Part shown: piece by piece, positions 22,689-33,400 of the stretch
Layout of the letters: each line of letters begins with the position of its first letter
How positions within the stretch are numbered: the first letter of the stretch is position 1
DNA from: Amborella trichopoda
Taxonomy: Eukaryota; Streptophyta; Magnoliopsida; Amborellales; Amborellaceae
Direction of reading: 5' to 3'
NCBI RefSeq assembly: GCF_000471905.2
Contig: NW_006500065.1
Location: forward strand, 2,539,039-2,603,038
Length of the DNA: 64,000 nucleotides
Translations under genes and position numbers: made by a program
The notes under the pieces: generated by a model
Databases searched by the model: none
The model's input: only the letters and a program-made list of their open reading frames with translations
What the model was told of the DNA's origin: nothing

Positions 22689-23101
22689 GGAATACATGCG
22701 AAGTTATTGTTATTAATCCAAAACAAATAGTTAAAAGCAAAACATTGAGACCATCATGGTAATTAAAATACTGTGATACACCATGTGATCATCGTAATAT
22801 TTTAAGTACTGTGATACCTCTCATAGTCATCACAATATTTTAGTGCCTGATACCTTCATAGTCATATGACTACCGTAAAGGTTATTTAGGTAAAAAAAAA
22901 GTGAGAAATGAAAAAAAAAGATATGGACGAGGTTTAGGAAAGTATAGGTTTTTTTTTCTAATAAGCCAAAAATTAAGGTATATTTCTGATAATTTCTCTT
23001 AATTCAAAATGCATGAGAAGTTAATGCTATTGGGCCAAAATGGCTAGTTAAAGCAAAACATTGAGACGATCACAGCATTTAAAATACCATGATACCCCCT
23101 G
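22689..23101. repeat. Tandem duplication of the MULE right end (copy 1 and start of copy 2)
   Basis: Copy 1 (22689-23010) contains the MULE subterminal and terminal sequence plus the TTAATTCAA duplication. Copy 2 begins at about 23011 with the same 'catg.gaagtta' start, is interrupted by Copia-3 at 23102, and resumes at 28613-28779, also ending in TTAATTCAA. The copies differ at roughly a fifth of positions by eye. Confidence 0.7.
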
Positions 23102-23273
23102 TGTTAATGAAATCAATAATAGAATAATTGTTTCGTATTATACACTTCAATAATAGTTTGTGTACATAATATATACATGAGAATAATAACAGAAATTCCT
23201 AATGATATGGAAGACTAAGTCATAACAGAAGTTCCTAATGATAAGGAAGACTAAGTCTTGAGTTTGAATGGCT
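23102..23273 (-). repeat. Copia-3 3' LTR
   Basis: The downstream LTR in element orientation. It aligns with 28442-28612 at high identity, with small indels near 23205. Confidence 0.85.
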
Positions 23274-23970
23274 CTTGGATGAGGTGACGATGTATATCCA
23301 TAACAATCCCAAACCGTCTGGTCCCCTCTTTGAACCCAAAGGTTTAGTGAAAATGTTGGCCAATTTAAGTTTGGTGGAAATATGAGATGTTGAAATGAGG
23401 CCAGCTTGAATCTTCTCTTTGATAAAATGGCAGTCGATCTCAATGTGTTTCGTTCTTTCATGAAACACAGGATTCGCTGCAAGGTGGAGGCCAGCTTGGT
23501 TCTCACAGTAAAGATGCATTGGTTGTCGATGAAGAACCCCCAAATCTGAAAATAAAGTTAGTTCCTAAGCAGTGGTCACCATTGAATGGTATTCTGCTTC
23601 TGCTGAAGATCTAGATATTGTCGTTTGTTTCTTCATTCGCCATGATAGTGGGCTGGTTTCAAGGTATGTGATGTACCCTGTCACAGATATTTGAAAGGAA
23701 TTGTTTACTGATAAAAAGAGCCCTTGACATGGGATCCTTTAAGGTATCGAAGAACACGATGGGCAGCACCAAGGTGTTGCTCTCTTGGTTGGTGCATGTA
23801 TTGACTGAGAATGTGGACAACAAAATTGATGTATAGTCGTGTTATGGTGAGATAGATCAGCCGCCCAACAAGTCTTCTATATGATTTCGAGTTATCGAGT
23901 AATTGTCCATCTTCAGGAGAGAGTGTCAAATTATGCTCCATAGGGAGATATACGGGTTTGGCTCCCAAAA
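23235..23970 (-). pseudogene. Copia-3 RNase H and RT C-terminal remnant
   Basis: Minus-strand fragments read SYRRLVGRLIYLTITRLYIN and AAHRVLRYLKGSHVKG, then HLYCENQAGLHLAANPVFHE and TKHIEIDCHFIKEKIQAG. The last is the conserved RNase H C-terminal region of copia elements. Frameshifts separate the pieces at about 23545-23705. Confidence 0.88.
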
Positions 23971-23979
23971 AACCGGTTT

Positions 23980-25122
23980 CTTTGAGAATATCAAGAGTGT
24001 ACTTTTGTTAAGTGAGCAAAATTCCTTGAGGTGACCTAGCCATTTCTATCCCAAGAAAATATTTCAACTTTCCCAGGTCTTTGACGTTAAATTGTTGTTG
24101 AAGAAAATGCTTTAGTCGATGAATTTGAAACTCATTATTCTAGGTGATGATGATATCATCAACATACACTAATAATACAAGGGTGATGAAATTTCTAGAT
24201 TTGTGAGTGAACAACGAATATTCTATAGGTGATTGCTTGAAGCTAGCTACAATGAGGGTATTTGTAAATTTCTAAAATTAGTTCCTTGAGGCTTGTTTCA
24301 GCCCATAAAGAGACTTACGAAGTCTACAAACTTTGTTCTCCCCTTCTCGAGCAAATCTCGGTGGAATTCTCATATATACCTCTTCATGTAAATCACCATG
24401 TAAAAAGACGTTATTTACATCGAGTTGGTCAAGATTCCAATTGTGAGAGGCTGCAACAGCGAGTAAGCATCTCATAGTAACCAACTTAACGATGAGGGCA
24501 AAGGTTTCATGGTAGTCCAATCCCTCTGTTTGGGTGTACCCCTTTGCAACCAAACGAGCCTTATAGCGCTTTATGGTTCCATCAGCTTTGTATTTGATTT
24601 TGAATGCCCACTTACATTCAATAGGGTGTTTTCCATGGGGCAGTGGCTCTATGGTCCAAGTCTTAGTAAATTCAAGGACCTTAATTTATGTTGCCATAGT
24701 TTCACACCAAAGAGGATCTTTAAGAGCCTGAGAGAAAGTTTTGGGTTCTTCTTTGGAAGAAATAATGGAGACAAAAGCTTTGTAAGTTGGTGAAAATTTT
24801 GGACATACGAGAAAAGGTTCAATCGGATAAGGCTTACCTGAAGATGGCGTGATGGAGATGGCTTCTTGCTATGATGGATTGCAGCTTCCAACAGAGCAGA
24901 CATAGTCTTGAAGCCATGCTGATCTAACGTGTGGACGAGTAGATCGACGAAAGGGAATATGGGGTGATGAGGAATCATGAGTGACAGGTTGTGACTCGTT
25001 GTTTTCCGAGTTTGAATGGTTATCTCCTTCGGTAGCAGATTGGATGGATAAGGTTGGTTGGTTGTTTGAAACAACAAAGTCAGTATATGTATCCAATTCT
25101 TGCACGGGATTGGGCAAAACAA
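23980..25122 (-). pseudogene. Copia-3 reverse transcriptase remnant
   Basis: Minus-strand RT blocks are visible: [54 protein letters not shown] and, near 24170, LVYVDDIIIT followed by a stop. The linker upstream (24869-25117) is Ser/His-rich, as is usual between integrase and RT. Confidence 0.88.
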
Positions 25123-25134
25123 TATGAGAAGGAT

Positions 25135-26000
25135 GTGAGTTAGATGTTTTGTTTTTTAATGGAAATATTTTTTCTCAAAAAATAACATCACGGCTCGTGT
25201 ATATGTTGTGAGTATCGAGATCATATATCCTATGCCCACGTTGAATTAATGGATACCCAACAAAATTAAATGCTTTGAACATGGTGCAAATTTGTGTTGT
25301 TCAATGTCACTGTTATGAACATAGCAAAGACATCTAAACACGTGCAGATGCTCATATTTGGGTGGGCTTTTTAGGAGAATTTCATAAGGAGTTTTTCCTG
25401 AAATAATGGGTGTTGGCATTCGATTAATGAGGTAGCAAGCGGTTAAGACACATTCACCCCAAATTTGATAGGAAGGTTTGCTTGAAATCGCAAGGCACGT
25501 GGAACCTCTAAGAGGTGCAAATGCTTGCGATCAGCAATACCATTTTGTTGTGGGGTATGGACACAAGTGTGTTGATGCATGATGCCATGATCATGGAACA
25601 TATTTTGCATGACAGTGGATAAAAATTCAGCTCCATTATCGGTTCGAATTTGGTGAACTTGATGGTGGAACTGAGTGTTTACGATGATAAGAAAATGACA
25701 TAAGAATTTGTAGGTTTCAGACTTGTATTTCATTAAGTCCAAGTACACCGTGAACAATCATCTACAATGGTAAGAAAGTAGTGTGCTCCTGAATGTGAAG
25801 CAGTGGGATAAGGACCCCAAATGTCACAATGAACTAAATCAAAAGGAATATCACTTTTATTTGAACTAGAATAAAAAGGAAAACGAGACTGTTTTGCAAT
25901 AGTGCAAACATCACAGAAAGGGATAGAATATGTAGGAGAACTAACATTGTTCAATTTGAAATTGGACAACCTATTTTGAGAAGAGTGACTGAGTCTTTGA
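25135..26000 (-). pseudogene. Copia-3 integrase remnant
   Basis: The zinc and core motifs are split over frames: FCDVCTIAKQSRFPFYSSS (CxxC), FDLVHCDIWGPYPTASHSG, HYFLTIVDDCSRCTW, then IRTDNGAEFLSTVMQNMF and HTPQQNGIADRKHLHLLEV. Frameshifts lie at about 25740 and downstream of 25443. Confidence 0.88.
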
Positions 26001-26034
26001 TGTCAGATTTCTAAAGAAGCAGTGGATGATTGAG

Positions 26035-27430
26035 TCACAACAGCAACGACAGTTTGGTTGGAAAAATGATACAATCTATAACGCATTTCCGCCACTCCAA
26101 TTGCCTCTTCGTGGTCAAGTCCTGAAAAGCACATAAGGTGGGAAAGAAAGTAATGGCACAATTAAGAGAGTTAGTAATTTTACTAACAAATGGCATATTA
26201 AAGGAGAAATTGGGTACACGAATAATATCTTCAAGTATAATAGAAGGGGATATAATACTCTTACCAACATGTGTAACTTCTGTGCTACTGCCATTTGGTA
26301 AACAAACCGGTTTATTTTGATGGTCAGTAGGGGGCGACATTAAAGATGACAAGTGAGGTGTGAAATGATGAGATGCACTTGAATCTATGACCCATGAAGT
26401 ATGACATTGTTGAGAGATAGAAAGACAAGAGTTTATACCTGCAAATTTTACAGTATGAGAATCAAGGTTGAGCATGGAAAGAAGTTGTTGATATTGGCTC
26501 GTGGTGAGAGGTGGAAGAGATGGTGTTCCTCCATGTTGTGAAGCCTTTTGGAAAGAGTTGGTAACAGGGTGAGAACTCACGTTGTGAGCGTGATTTTTTC
26601 CTCTTTGTTGACGGTTATATTGCCCATTGGAAAAATGTTTTGGATGACTGTCGGGACAACCATGAATCTCGTAACAAGTATCTCTGGTGTGACCTAACTT
26701 TTTACAGTGATCACAGTAAGGCCTCCCTTTTGATCGAGTAGGCCCTTTGCCTTGAATCTATCCACTATTAGATCTGTTGACAACAAAAGTAGTTGTGTCT
26801 AAAAGAGTTGACTGGCTTATCTATAAGCTTTTGTGTTTTTCTTCTTGAAAAACAAGAGAGTAGGCCTTCATTTAGGCCCATGAGAAACTGATATAGTTTT
26901 TCAGTTTGCTGGTGTTCTTGTAGCTCCTTGAAAGAACCATAGGTGCAGTTGGATACTTTGGAATATGAGCTTAGCTCATCCTATAAGACTTTGAGAGAGG
27001 AAAAATATGTAGCTACAATTAGACGTTTTTGCTGTAATGTAGCAATTGAACGCTTGATTTCATAAATCCGTGGTCCATTTCCTTCAGAAAAGCTGTCCTC
27101 AAGGTCCAACCAAAGATCACGTTCAGTCTCTGCATAGACCACACTGTTGGCAAGGTCTCTTACAAGACCATTGTACAACCATGACATAACCATGAGATTG
27201 CATCTATCCCATGCTCTAACTTCATATTATGGACTAGACGGTTTGGGATGGGTACTGTCAACGAAACAAAATTTATTTTTGAGTCTAAGAGCCACTTTCA
27301 TTGCAAGTTTCCAAGTGCCAAAGTTGTCACTAGGTTTTATTGCAAGTTTCCAAGTGCCAAAGTTGTCACTAGGTTGTGAGACGATAATGTTACCTGGATT
27401 GTCAGATGGATGCAAGTAAAAGTAAGATGA
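26035..27430 (-). pseudogene. Copia-3 gag and protease remnant
   Basis: The gag N-terminal block (NFGTWKLAMKVALRLKNKF, then WLYNGLVRDLANSVVYAETE) is followed by a zinc knuckle, CDHCKKLGHTRDTC, at about 26680-26725. The protease motif has changed to VIDSSASHHF (about 26350-26385), where DSG is expected. A 39-bp direct duplication at about 27303-27380 repeats PSDNFGTWKLA within gag and keeps the frame. Confidence 0.85.
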
Positions 27431-28428
27431 TGTGCTTGTGATAGGAGAGATACTGTCAGTTGGTGGTGACCCATTCGTTGGAGTGGTGTTGTCCTACTCT
27501 GGGGTGGAGCAAGGAACAACAACAAAGTAGAAGTTAGCAGAATGTAGATGACCAGGCGAGTGGATACCTCTTAAAGGTTGAGGGAGAGAGAGAAAAGACA
27601 GCAACTGAGAGAGAGAAGACAAAAGTTTGGATCTTTAGATAGAGAGATAAAGAGATTGATCAAAACTCATTACAAGATGGGGAAGACGCATAGTATGGGA
27701 GCTGGGCGCAGGCTCAAAAATCATCAAAGAAGAGCCATCTTGGCAACGAGTGGAAGAAACTGGGGGGACTAAGGACCAAACACCGCTATTGGAACCGCGG
27801 AGCAATGACGGATCACCATCTTGCTTATCAACATGGAGAAACAGGGGGGATTAAGGGGCAAAGAGCAATCTAGAGAGAGAAAGAAGGAGAATGAAAGGGA
27901 ATGCAACAACACAGGAATCTTTTAGGTTGCTATGGGGTCCCTATCTCTCTAAAAAAAAAAATAAGTTGGAAGGCTTGCTGTTTGGGATGAAGTGGAAAGA
28001 GCCTAAGCAAAACGAGAGAGTAAAAAAAAATAGTGGTAAGAAAAACACAACCCACTCACTGTGAAAAGAAGAAACTTGTTGAGAGCAAGAGAAGAATCAA
28101 CTGGTATATTGGCTATGCCACCAAAGTTGGTGCCTTGCCGAGCATTGTGCAATTGGTTGCAAGAACACTGCCCCTAGCAGGAACTAAAAAGTCCCCTGAT
28201 AGCAGAGATGAACTTGAAGGTGTAGCTTCATCAACCTCAGCAAAGTCAAAGCCTTTAAAGAAGAAATCTATCAAAGTCCTCCAAGAAAGCTCGGTAGGCA
28301 AGTAGTATCTGCTGAAACAATGGTTTGGGGGAAAGTTTTATTGGTCAAATGAAATGGTACTATATCTAGAGAGAGAAAGCCCAACAAAATGATACCATAT
28401 CTAGCGAGAGAAAACCCATGGACGTTTA
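27431..28428 (-). other. Copia-3 leader region
   Basis: About 1 kb between gag and PBS, in element orientation. A 90-codon frame on the opposite (+) strand at 28033-28305 is open and Lys/Ser-rich. A 62-codon frame runs on the minus strand over the same bases. I recognise neither. They may be chance frames or a captured fragment. Confidence 0.4.
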
Positions 28429-28441
28429 GGCTATGATACTA
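28429..28441 (-). other. Copia-3 primer binding site
   Basis: On the minus strand this reads TAGTATCATAGCC directly after the LTR end TTAACA. It is a mutated form of TGGTATCAGAGCC. Confidence 0.7.
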
Positions 28442-28612
28442 TGTTAATGAAATCAATAATAGAAGAATTGTTTCGTATTATACACTTCAATAATAGTTTG
28501 TGTACATAATATATACAAGAAAATAATAACAGAAATTCTTAATGTAAGGAAGACTAAGTCATAACCGAAGTTCCTAATGATAAAGAAGAATAAGTCTTAA
28601 GTTTGAATGGCA
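28442..28612 (-). repeat. Copia-3 5' LTR
   Basis: The upstream LTR in element orientation, ending GAATGGCA on the + strand. MULE sequence resumes at 28613. Confidence 0.85.
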
Positions 28613-28779
28613 TTTTAGTATATAATACTTTCATGGTCATACGACTACGGTGAATGTTATTTAAAAAAAAGTATAAAAAAAAAAAAGGTACAGACGGAGT
28701 TTAGGGAAGTATAGGTTTTTTTTTTATTTCTAAACAGCAAAAAATTAAGATATATTTCTGATAATTTCGCTTAATTCAA
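28613..28779. mobile_element. Remainder of duplicated MULE end (copy 2)
   Basis: 'Attttag', then 'ttcatggtcatacgactac' and the terminal 'tatatttctgataatttcgc' match copy 1 at 22840-22998. It closes with TTAATTCAA at 28771-28779. Confidence 0.7.
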
Positions 28780-30002
28780 TTTTAAGCCCTCTATTTTTTA
28801 GGTTTTTTTGGTTGGACCTGTGAAATTTTATATCCAATATCCATATCTAATGTGGATTTCTGCAAGGAGATTACAATTGAATAGGTTATCGCCCGATGCA
28901 CAAAATCTCATCCCAAAAGGAAACCTATATGCTTTCAAATGACGAGGTTTTTTCAATTCGAATGCGTCTTCTTTTAGAATTACATTTACGGCTGAATTTT
29001 GGATCTAAAGTTTTACAAGCAACATGATCAAAGGACAACAGATTTTGAACCTTAGGTCTTTTAAAACTTTATTTTTGGGTTGTCCTCTTTAGTTCTTAGC
29101 CGATTATCAAATGACAACCAATTTTTGTGTTGCAAAATCATGGATGTAAAACATAAATGCATTTAGCGCAACTTGGGATGTGCTTCATGTTCTAAAACCA
29201 TCTCTACGATAAATGTTTGGAAGGAGATACCTCATTTAAACTTATTGCTTAAAAAAGTTATTGCTTAAATATTTTGATGGAGTTATAGTGCATAAGGCAA
29301 CACACCTAGTCAAATTCGGTCTTATTAGAAAGCCCACCTCAAGTATATATATTGGACTTAAAATTTCATAAATTGATAATCTTAATCATCACGACCATAA
29401 ATCTCAAAAAAAATCACGACCATAAATCTCAAAAAAAAGAAGAAGAAGAAAAACAAAAAGAAAAGATAAAGGTAACATTTTTGATGCTTCCCTATAAAGT
29501 TCCCCCTCTCCAACCATCCATTCGGAATGGATGGTTGAGATGATCCCAATCACAATCTCACGTCCCTGTACTCTTTTTTTATTTTTTTTTATTTTTTTTT
29601 ACAAACTATTTTAACGCTAAAATTTGAACATCCACCTTTCTCTTCAAGTTACACCTATAAAAAATATTATCTACAAAATAAAACAATCAAAATACTTTCG
29701 ATAGTTTTAAAAAATGTATTTTGATCATTATATTTTATCAAAAAATTATTATTAATGTTTTTTTTCAATAAACCCCATTAAACTGATTGTACGTACGAAG
29801 TTTCATGTTCATATAATTGATAAAAAAACCTAAAAATAAAATAATTTGAAGTGTCGAATTTAAATCAAACCATCGCAGACACTCAATTGAACGACTCCAT
29901 GGGGAAGCATATATATATATATATATAGCTTGCTTCGTCCTAGGTGTTCCATTTTCCAAGTTGAACGTTGAGATCTGGGTCCATCCGTTGAGATACGCTA
30001 GT
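28780..30002. other. Upstream region of SS3
   Basis: No gene or transposon is recognisable. It has A-rich and T-rich runs (29405-29470, 29573-29602) and an (AT)n tract at 29910-29927. It probably includes distal promoter sequence of SS3. Confidence 0.4.
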
Positions 30003-30011
30003 ACACGTGGC
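30003..30011 (+). promoter_or_regulatory. ABRE / G-box in the SS3 promoter
   Basis: ACACGTGGC contains the palindromic CACGTG G-box and the ACGTGGC core of abscisic-acid response elements bound by bZIP factors. It lies about 290 bp upstream of the SS3 start codon. Function is inferred from sequence only. Confidence 0.45.
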
Positions 30012-30151
30012 ATTATTCTATAGCCTGACAACGTAAGGCTCTTGGGGAAAGGTTAATGCTCGCTTGGATAATTGGTGGTATTAGTATTCGAGGAATTCCA
30101 ATTAAAATTGTACGTTTACGCATTTAAATGTACAGTATACTCCCGTGAGAG

Positions 30152-30160
30152 CATAAAATA
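30152..30160 (+). promoter_or_regulatory. TATA-like box of SS3
   Basis: CATAAAATA lies about 144 bp before the start codon. Transcription would start near 30180-30190 and give a 5' untranslated region of roughly 110 bp, including a GA-rich stretch at 30240-30290. No transcript evidence is available. Confidence 0.4.
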
Positions 30161-30295
30161 GGCGAACTGCATCTTTTTTTGCTTGTCATCGAATGCAAAG
30201 CTCCGTTCGTGATTCAATTCTCATCCCTCCGCAGTGGAGTGTGAGAGAAGAGCGAAGAGCGAAGAGAGATTGGCAGTAGAGAGAGAAGATCATCA

Positions 30296-30409
30296 ATGGA
30301 GATATGTCTGCGACCCCCACGGCCATGGAGTTGCAGAGAACCTTTCTCGGAAGGGAAACTTCTGAAGCTCAAAGTTTGTCCTACTTATGGGCATCATCAA
30401 CCATTGCAT
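30296..30409 (+). CDS. SS3: SS3 exon 1
   Basis: 38 codons, beginning [17 protein letters not shown] and ending at a His codon before GTACCT. The basic, Ser-containing, acid-poor start is typical of a plastid transit peptide and has the RPxSC-type pattern of other SS3 proteins. The open frame continues past the donor, but the next exon and its phase support splicing here. The donor (CAT/GTACCT) is weak at the exon side. Confidence 0.8.
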
Positions 30410-33400
30410 GTACCTCCTTTTCAAACCCTATTTTTCACGTTGATACTCTGTAAAAAAAAATTATATTCAGACTTATCAGTAGTGTTCTTGTATCCTAGGT
30501 ATTCTTGTGATCGTCTACTCCATCTTCAATTGCAATATTTTGAGTTTGGGATGAAAAATTCAGGGATCAATTTCTTTTTTCTTTGCAAGCTGTAATATTT
30601 TTTGGAACTCGGTTTCTGGTTACTTTCTTCCTTTTTTTTATTGATATTTCATGAAATATATATGATTTACCAATCAAGTTTTTGACAGTGCTGATGCCCA
30701 TTACTTGTGCTGCTTCGGATTGATGCTTTTCAAGTGTAAATAAAGTATTCTGAAATTCAAATTTCTGCTTCTTTTCTAAGAACAGTGACTAATGCAGCAA
30801 TTAGATATGAAATTTCCATATAGATCACTTGGTGATTGGTTTTTCTTTTGCCCTTTTCTTTAATTAATTGGTGTTGTAAGACTGGTTCATTGGACTTTTT
30901 CAAGTACAAAGCAGTCACACTGATTAGTTACAGAATCCTTGGTTAGAAACTTAGAATACAATAGGTCACTTTCTTAATATGGATTGCATCCCAGAGCTTT
31001 TACCATGGACCATAGTCTAGCGGATTATGGCTTGCTTTCCTTCCTCATATATTTACAATTCCAGATCATTTGAGATTGATGAGTCAGGAACGTTGCCATT
31101 TCGTTGAACGGGTTCTTAAACATCTTGTCAAAGTTCAAACACAAATCATCATCTTCTGAGCCTTATACCAACAAAGTTCAAACACAACTGCATTGCTTAA
31201 ATTTTTTATTTATTTTTGATAAAGTTAACTGTTTCATTGAAGAATGAATGAAGTAAATACAAGTATTGGGAGCGTCCCTTACAAAAAATTGGGAGCTACC
31301 AGAACCCTGACGGGCAAGGTAATCCCTTTACATGAAAGAAAAAACCAGTCCAGTCCTGTGACAACAATGGGTTGGCTTAGCAAAAATGGTGAGAGGGTTT
31401 ATATAACACCCTATTTACAACATAAATACCAGTGGTGAGCTAGAAAAGAGAGAGAGACCCTGCAGCTAACTTTGAGGAGGTCCAAGACTGTTTGTAAGAT
31501 CGGCTCCGTCATTGGCCATGAGATCTGCGAACGCGTTGGACGTCCAGAAGGTATGCCTCCAAGAGACGTGGATATCCCTGCAAATGAATTCAATCTCATC
31601 AAAGATCGAAGCTATATACCAGGGTGGTTTAGACTTTCCAAATTCCCAAGATATAATGTTGTATGCGCCCCCTTCAGCTATCAAGTGGGATCCTCAAGAG
31701 GGATTAAAGCGCTTGAGCCCTATCAACAGTGCCATCGCTTCAGCATGTTGTGACTGTATGGCCAAGGGGTATGTGAGCAAAATATTCCTCTCATGATCTT
31801 GGAATACTCCCCTGGCCCCTGCTCGCCCTGCGTTGCCCCTTGAGGAACCATCAAAATTAAGTTTGATGGTTCCTCTCGGGGGTGGTTGCCAGTTGTTGGT
31901 TTTTTGAGTTTTCCTTGGTTGGTGAAAAAGGATGTTATCCCAATGGCTTACAAAAATGTTTGTGGGTGTGCCCACAATGACTTTGTGATTGGTTGCCCAA
32001 AAAGTTACCAAAGTCTTAACCTTGTGGAGAAGTGCAGGCAACTGTTGATAGCTTCCCTGGAATATCCTATTATTCCTCTCTATCCAAATAACCCATATAA
32101 GCGAAGCAGTGGCAGCCTTCCAAACTGCATTGCTTAATTTTGTTTCAGTTTTTTGAATGGAGTCAATATTTTGAAAAACTATATTCAGAAAACTTCATAT
32201 TCCATTGTGGATTTTCAGTGCTCGATGAATCTGTTGTTTCTTTCTTGGTTACAAAGAGAGCGGTCTATCAAGGCCCCTAACTTGTTTGAAGTTCATTATT
32301 AGATTGCCTATGACTCTTTGATTAGTTTCTGGATGGTTTCTGGGTCTGAATATCTTATCCTGAACATTAATCATCATTCACTAATAATTTTATCATTTCC
32401 CTCTTGTTATTTGGATTTTGCTACAGCTGTCACCTTGGCGCAAAGAACCCACATACTACAGGATACCTTTCTGCATTCTAATACGTGCAGGTCAGTGACA
32501 TGTATGAATGCATTCTTTATGCATGGATAATTTGAATGTGCCCATATTATACTGTCACTATTTAATCAATGTGCTGAATGGGTATAACAATAATGAGCTG
32601 CACGGGTATAACAATAATATGCTGTCTACTATGTTTTGGGTAAATATAATATGCTGTCTACTTGCAAATAGAAAAATTATAACTTAATATCTGACTCTTT
32701 TTGTTTAATCTGTTCTGTAGTATATGCCTTTGCTTTCAGTTCGACAATTTTCACACTCCCCAATTCTTTTGCACCTTGTAGATTATTCCAGGAGGCGACA
32801 GAGAAAGAGCCCAACATCTAAGTCCAAGGGTCCAACCCATCCTGCCTCTAAGGGGTTCTACCGGGGTCCTATGCCATTGTCACAGGCCAAAACAAGTGGT
32901 CAAAAGAAGGTTCAAATCGTCAAGGAAGAAGAAGAGGACCCTGATATTTCAAATTCAAGTGAAAATGTCGACAGTCTAGAGGAGATGGTGCAAGCTTCTT
33001 GTGAGAGCAATTCCTATCTTGGTCACAACAAGAGGACACATGAAATCAAAGAAAATGGCAGTGAAACCTTGGGGACTGAATCTGTGGTGATGGATGGAGA
33101 GAAAACAAGGCTTGTTACCAATTCTAAAGACGTTGAGGACGTGGAGGAAATAGGTGGTGAGATTGGAAGTAGAGGGAAACAGGTTGATACAAAGCTTGAC
33201 AGTGAACAAATTATAGGTCGAGGAGATAAGGGAGGGGATGAGAAGCCAGGCATGGGAGGGGCATCTGAAGAAACAAATTTGAGGGCTCAGGAAATGGCAC
33301 ACAAGCGGCTGCTTGCTGATCTTGCAGACGAGAACCGCTTAAATGGAAATAAAGTGTTTACATACCCTAAAGTGGCAAAATCAAATCAAGATATTGAAGT

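Larger units (their letters stand above)
14150..22998. mobile_element. MULE-like element split by Copia-2
   Basis: A perfect 9-bp duplication TTAATTCAA flanks it (14141-14149 and 22999-23007). The left end GGGAAATTATTAGAAATATA and the right end (reverse complement GAGAAATTATCAGAAATATA) share about 28 bases of inverted repeat and match the ends of the 11734-12875 element. Element-type sequence is visible only at 14150-14328 and about 22690-22998. Copia-2 and an orphan segment lie between. No MULE transposase is recognisable. Confidence 0.75.
23102..28612 (-). mobile_element. Copia-3: decayed copia element with very short LTRs
   Basis: Direct repeats of 172 bp (23102-23273) and 171 bp (28442-28612) begin TGTTAATGAAATCAATAAT and flank a minus-strand gag-protease-integrase-RT-RNase H order. 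All frames are broken. LTRs this short are typical of the Ale/Retrofit-type copias, and residues such as SYRRLVGRLIYLT fit them, but I did not test lineage. It inserted into copy 2 of the duplicated MULE end. A matching target duplication is not visible. Confidence 0.9.

Noticed and set aside
23097-28617. 5-bp target duplication around Copia-3
   Set aside because: Flanks CCCTG and TTTTA do not match. The surrounding MULE copy also lacks some bases at the junction, so a small deletion may have removed it.
30410-30595. Read-through of SS3 exon 1 as a 99-codon protein
   Set aside because: The conserved continuation is supplied by exon 2 after GT-AG splicing. The read-through part shows no similarity to SS3.
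32318-32530. 70-codon open frame covering SS3 exon 2
   Set aside because: It is in a different frame from the spliced product. The phase and residue pattern of SS3 fit the other frame within 32427-32490.
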